Positions 59,791 to 64,000 of a DNA stretch of 64,000 nucleotides are shown piece after piece (position 1 is the first letter of the stretch; every line of letters starts with the position of its first letter). Where the stretch lies: assembly GCA_028712695.1 (NCBI GenBank), contig JAQTQZ010000008.1, positions 58,224-122,223 of the forward strand, given 5' to 3'. The position numbers were made by a program, and so were the translations under genes. The stretch is from Methylovulum sp. Its GTDB lineage: Bacteria > Pseudomonadota > Gammaproteobacteria > Methylococcales > Methylomonadaceae. Below the pieces are notes generated by a model. The model worked only from the letters and a program-made list of their open reading frames with translations. It made no database searches and was not told where the DNA came from.

Positions 59791-61263
59791 TTATAAGCCT
59801 TTACTGCGGTTTTCCATGCGCCGTAAAAACTCAGCCATTATCAACCGATAAAGCTCATCACCCAGATATTGGTCTTCAATGCCGCTATCAATGCTGGGGT
59901 TGTCATTGACTTCTATCACATAACCCTTGCCATTTTTTTCTTTCACATCGACTCCATAGAAACCATCACCTATCTGTTGCGTGGCTTTTAGCGCGGCCTC
60001 CAACACGGCTTTGGGGACTTCAAAAGTAGCCATTGTCTGGAAATCACCACTGGCAGTTTGATTGGCGCTGTGCCGGTAAATTTGCCAGTGGTTTTTAACC
60101 ATATAATAACGGCAAGCATATAAGGCTTTGTTGTTAAAGACACCGATACGCCAATCAAAATCGGTGTAGAGAAATTCTTGCGCAAGCAGTAGTGCCGATT
60201 GTTTGAACAGCTCCCCCACCTTACTATCCAACTCTTGCCGGTCGTTGACTTTAACAATGCCACGGGAAAACGAACCATCCGGTATTTTAATGACGACAGG
60301 AAAACCGGACTCGACTTCCAGTTGGTCCAAATGTCCGGCATTGCCTCTGTGCAATATCCAGGTTTTTGGTGCAGGCACACGGTGGGTGCGGAACAGGTCG
60401 GCCAAATAGACTTTGTTGGTGCAACGCAGCATGGACGTGGGGTCATCAATCACCACCATGCCTTCCGCCTCGGCTTTTTTGGCAAAGCGGTATGTATAGT
60501 GGTCTATCCCCGTTGTTTCGCGGATAAATAGACCGTCAAATTCAGGCAGCCGACCAAAATCATGGCGGTCTATCAATTCCACATCGATGCCTAGTCCGGT
60601 GCCGATCTTGATGAATTTTTTCAACGCCGCACGGTTGCTGGGCGGTAATTTTTCTTCCGGATTAACCAGTATGGCAAGATCGTAACGGGCTGCTTTACGG
60701 GGCCGGCCTTTACGCCAGACTTTTTTGCTGAATTTGTCCAGCGCTTCGGCAAAAAGGGTCTGCCCGGCATCATCCAGATCACGATGTGATATGGCTTTTA
60801 AATCAGTGACTTCCCATTGTTCCCTGAAATGTAACGTGGCTTCCAGCACGGGGAAAGGAAAACGGTCAAACAACAGCCTAGCCAATTCCTGGCAAGCGGG
60901 GTCAGGCGTTGTGCCAAAATAGCTTAGCAAAGTAAATTCGCTATCTTTGTTTTGGTGTTTAAAAGCACGGGCTAAAGGCAAGGACAAATCATCCAACTGC
61001 AACCGGTAGAGCGCGTTTTTGCCCAGATCATTAAGCGCTTTAACCGAAGGGATGACATGATGGCTGCGCGCTTCGGCCAATAATGAGCAGTAATAGCCAT
61101 CGGAAAGATAGCTGTAACTGCTGCACAGATTAATGAGCCGGACACGCTCTTCCGCTTGGCCTTGCCCCGTTGCGAGATAACTTTCAAAGGTGATGACCTG
61201 ATCGCTAGGGTAATAAGGGTTCCAGTCGGAAAGCGTGTCAACAACCAGCAGAGTCCGTGCCAT
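59791..61263 (-). CDS. RimK-like ATP-grasp ligase with N-terminal RLAN domain
   Basis: VVDTLSDWNPYYPSDQVITFESYL (RLAN), GFPVVIKIPDGSFSRGIVKVND, GYVIEVNDNPSIDSGIEDQYLG. Confidence 0.9.
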   Translation of the reverse strand: MARTLLVVDTLSDWNPYYPSDQVITFESYLATGQGQAEERVRLINLCSSYSYLSDGYYCSLLAEARSHHVIPSVKALNDLGKNALYRLQLDDLSLPLARAFKHQNKDSEFTLLSYFGTTPDPACQELARLLFDRFPFPVLEATLHFREQWEVTDLKAISHRDLDDAGQTLFAEALDKFSKKVWRKGRPRKAARYDLAILVNPEEKLPPSNRAALKKFIKIGTGLGIDVELIDRHDFGRLPEFDGLFIRETTGIDHYTYRFAKKAEAEGMVVIDDPTSMLRCTNKVYLADLFRTHRVPAPKTWILHRGNAGHLDQLEVESGFPVVIKIPDGSFSRGIVKVNDRQELDSKVGELFKQSALLLAQEFLYTDFDWRIGVFNNKALYACRYYMVKNHWQIYRHSANQTASGDFQTMATFEVPKAVLEAALKATQQIGDGFYGVDVKEKNGKGYVIEVNDNPSIDSGIEDQYLGDELYRLIMAEFLRRMENRSKGL

Positions 61264-61564
61264 AACAATGATAAGCCTTAAGGATAAATAAAATATAATT
61301 CTGGAACCAGCCCGCTTTTTTCACAAGGGATTTCTTAGGTTAAAGAAAACTATTCCAACCTGTGCGATTCATCACGATGGCGTATAAGTCGGCTTCTCCC
61401 GCCACCTTTAACGCTGATTTTTATTGCTCTCAACCTTGCCAAAGGCTGTAAACCAACAGCATCATAGTGTAATCTGCAATAGTTACAATTCCTGAAACCA
61501 CAACAACAAGACCCTTTCAATTCATATTTGGCATAACCATACACCCCTAAAAGGCGAGGAACCG

Positions 61565-62971
61565 ATGAACCAGCCCTCAAACATAGTCTCCCTTAGCATA
61601 GCCTTCGCCTTAATAATGGCTGTTTGGACAATTTTTAGGAACGGCTGGGGTTCCATCAAACTTATACGCTTGCTGGCTTGGGCATTCGGTTTTTATTTCG
61701 GCCAAAAAGTGATTGATCTCGGCTTTCAGACGGTCGCGCAGGCATTGCAGCAAGACGCCCCAGAACTGGAAGGGGCGGTCATGCTTAGCCTGAAAGAATC
61801 CTCTTCCATTTACGCCATAGCCGTGACGCCAGAGGGCGACACGGCCATCACCAATGCAACATCGGGGCTGAAAGTGTGGGACATAAAAACCGGCCGGGAA
61901 CGTTGGTCGCTAGAGACTGGAGGCAGGGGGGTATTAAGCCCTTCCGGCAAGCTTTTAGCGGTGGGAGGCCATAACAAAAAAGGCCAGCGCACCGTAGAAC
62001 TGCGCAACACAGTTAGCGGGGAGTTGTTGGCAACGCTGGAAGGGGAGCCCACCACATCACAATGGGATGTGGTTTATGGCGGGTTCAGCCATAACGGCGG
62101 TTATTTTTTATTGGGCAGCCAATCCATGCAAATGGCGCTGTACCCGTTGGAAAACTTTGATAGCGGCCTTGCGGATTCGCCCCAAGCGGGCGGCAAAACC
62201 GTGGAGCCCATTATTGTGCCACGGGAAATCCACGCGGCGGGTGATGTGCATTCCTATCCCAACTTCGGCTTTAACGCCGACGACACGCGTATGTTTGTCC
62301 ATTCTTATGCCCATGGCACAGTGGAGCAGTGGTCGGTCGAAGCACAGCCGCAACAGCTTAATGCTTACCGTTTTAAAGATACTATCCAGTTTGCCCCGGC
62401 TCATTTTTCCGACGATGGCGAGATGGTCTTTAACTGCGACGACAAATACATACACCTCGCACCGACAACCGCCTCCATAAGCTCTGAGGGCCGGGCTATT
62501 GAAACGTCAGTCGAAATGGCATATGGAAGCCATCGCATTAAGTACCATTGCGCGTTGAGCCCTGATAATGAATGGTTGGCCTTCGGGGTCAGCGAACATG
62601 AAACAGGACAAAGTGACTTCATTTACACAATCAATTTATGGAAGGCGGATGGAACCCCGATTATGGGTGACACGGACACCGACTTTGTCACTGGCACTTC
62701 GGGCAAGAAAATCACCCCCCAAGTGGCCCAATTAGCCTATAGCCCAGACTCCCGCTATTTATATGTCGCGGATGACTATATGCGGTTACATATTTACGCG
62801 CTCAACGACGCGATCAAAGTGGCCGTCATTCCGTCTGACCAAATTGGCTTCGCCTCTAAATATGCCTTTTCTCCGCTGGTGGCTCCCAGTAATAAAGGCG
62901 TGCTGCTGTCCTACCACAGCGCTTCCAAAGCGGTTTGGATTCCGCTGGGTGAACCGGATGAACCACTTTAA
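61565..62971 (+). CDS. WD40/beta-propeller-like membrane-anchored hypothetical protein
   Basis: N-terminal TM segments then repeats such as YAIAVTPEGDTAITNATSGLKVWDIKTGRERWSLETG and LAYSPDSRYLYVADDYMRLHIYAL. Confidence 0.75.
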   Translation: MNQPSNIVSLSIAFALIMAVWTIFRNGWGSIKLIRLLAWAFGFYFGQKVIDLGFQTVAQALQQDAPELEGAVMLSLKESSSIYAIAVTPEGDTAITNATSGLKVWDIKTGRERWSLETGGRGVLSPSGKLLAVGGHNKKGQRTVELRNTVSGELLATLEGEPTTSQWDVVYGGFSHNGGYFLLGSQSMQMALYPLENFDSGLADSPQAGGKTVEPIIVPREIHAAGDVHSYPNFGFNADDTRMFVHSYAHGTVEQWSVEAQPQQLNAYRFKDTIQFAPAHFSDDGEMVFNCDDKYIHLAPTTASISSEGRAIETSVEMAYGSHRIKYHCALSPDNEWLAFGVSEHETGQSDFIYTINLWKADGTPIMGDTDTDFVTGTSGKKITPQVAQLAYSPDSRYLYVADDYMRLHIYALNDAIKVAVIPSDQIGFASKYAFSPLVAPSNKGVLLSYHSASKAVWIPLGEPDEPL

Positions 62972-63082
62972 AATTAACCTTATACACGCGGAAAAGCGCA
63001 TCCAAGATGTGTTTAAGCTAGCATAATCCCCATACATCGACGGCGCTGAACTTTTAAGCCAATAACTTTTCAGGTATACACC

Positions 63083-64000
63083 ATGTCCTCTAATTCCCCT
63101 TTTACCGCCCTTGATACAGAACTGTTCCCTGTCAGCTACGCAGCTGCCAGACAGCATTGGTTCAAGCAATTGGCGGCGCTGTCCAGTCCTCTTAATCATC
63201 GCCCGTATCCCTGCGCCGGTTTAGGCCCTGACGGTGAGCCGCTGGTTACCGACACGGTTTGGATAGGCCCTGAAAATGCCTCAAAGGTGTTGGTTTTGCT
63301 TGCCGGAACCCATGGTATTGAAGGCTTTGCCGGAAGCGCCATTGAAATTGACCATCTGCGCCTGATTGCTGAAGGGCACGTGCGTATTCCAGCCAACACC
63401 GCCGTGTTGATGGCTCATGCTTTAACGCCGTGGGGCTATGCCTGGCAGCGGCGCGGTGATGCCGATGGCGTTGACCTTAACCGTAATGTGGTTGATTTTA
63501 CCCAGCCGTTACCGGAAAATACCGGCTATGAACAGCTTCGACCCGCATTGTTTTTATTTGATGCCAAACAAAGGCAAGCCGCTTTCACCGAATTTACCCG
63601 TGAACAGGGCCGTGAAGCCTTTGAAAGCGCTATCAGCGCCGGACAGTACACCGACCCTGCCGGGCCTTTTTATGGCGGACACACGCCCGCCCACGGCAGG
63701 CTAGTCACTGAAGCATTGATCAGCCATTACGCCCTGCATCAACGGGATTTGGCGGTGCTTGATTTGCACACCGGCTTAGGGCCTTATGGTTATGGTGAAA
63801 TTATCTGCGACCATGCGCCGGAAAGCACAGGCGCCGCAGTTGCCAGCCGCTGGTACGGCGACTCGGTCACGTTGCCGTTGCTGGGCACATCCAGTTCCGT
63901 CCCTAAACACGGTTTGCTTGATTATGCCTGGCACCGCATCATGAATGCGCGTAGCTGCTACATCACCTTGGAATACGGCACTTACCGGACGTTTGAGCTG
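63083..64000 (+). CDS. DUF2817 / M14-like metallopeptidase (truncated by window edge)
   Basis: MSSNSPFTALDTELFPVSYAAARQHWFKQLAAL...VLVLLAGTHGIEGFAGSAIEI, DGVDLNRNVVDF; open to the window end, so absent from the ORF track. Confidence 0.88.
   Translation, partial: MSSNSPFTALDTELFPVSYAAARQHWFKQLAALSSPLNHRPYPCAGLGPDGEPLVTDTVWIGPENASKVLVLLAGTHGIEGFAGSAIEIDHLRLIAEGHVRIPANTAVLMAHALTPWGYAWQRRGDADGVDLNRNVVDFTQPLPENTGYEQLRPALFLFDAKQRQAAFTEFTREQGREAFESAISAGQYTDPAGPFYGGHTPAHGRLVTEALISHYALHQRDLAVLDLHTGLGPYGYGEIICDHAPESTGAAVASRWYGDSVTLPLLGTSSSVPKHGLLDYAWHRIMNARSCYITLEYGTYRTFEL

Noticed and set aside
61350-61580. Minus-strand 76-aa ORF upstream of the beta-propeller gene
   Set aside because: Overlaps the promoter region of 61565, no RBS, no recognisable domain; likely spurious.
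1-64000. CRISPR arrays, rRNA or tRNA genes
   Set aside because: No regularly spaced direct repeats and no recognisable tRNA/rRNA signatures seen on reading; a tRNAscan/Infernal run would be needed to exclude divergent RNAs.

Overview
The window looks like the origin-proximal part of a gammaproteobacterial chromosome; gene content and style suggest a Methylococcales-like organism, but that is inference. It opens with recF(partial)-dnaN-[oriC-like spacer]-dnaA-rpmH-rnpA-yidD-yidC-mnmE. A decayed IS30-family transposase and a decayed PiT-type phosphate permease follow. Next is an arsenic/metal accessory block: ArsM-like methyltransferase, ECF sigma factor, zf-HC2 protein, small Cys-rich protein, multi-Cys RiPP precursor (EGKCG/EGGCSGK motifs), DUF692/MNIO enzyme, DUF2063 partner, DoxX protein, ArsS-like radical SAM protein, a 27-aa ORF and a TVP38-flavoprotein disulfide reductase fusion. 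A co-oriented copper block runs from about 19.4 to 31.2 kb: multicopper oxidase, Cys-less SCO-like protein, large unknown secreted protein, glutaminyl cyclase, CusB, CusA, DsbA, SNase-like protein and cytochrome c. The rest is mostly conserved metabolism and signalling, including GGDEF/EAL, acs, tsaC, slyD, an exosortase, a TPR-sulfotransferase, a Bat-like VWA/MoxR operon and RimK. The observations I rate highest are: (1) an arsenic-gene-embedded MNIO RiPP operon sharing an identical-spacing candidate ECF promoter (TGTAAGGAA-N13-CGACTRA) with the downstream 27-aa ORF/flavoprotein unit; (2) an AT-rich three-gene toxin-antitoxin-like cassette (about 51.0-52.9 kb) enclosed by ~92-bp inverted repeats, with a 23-bp perfect palindrome at its promoter and a 95-nt nested hairpin at its 3' end; (3) several dispersed palindromic repeat families and degenerate IS remnants. 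All homology calls are from reading protein motifs by eye; no searches were run.
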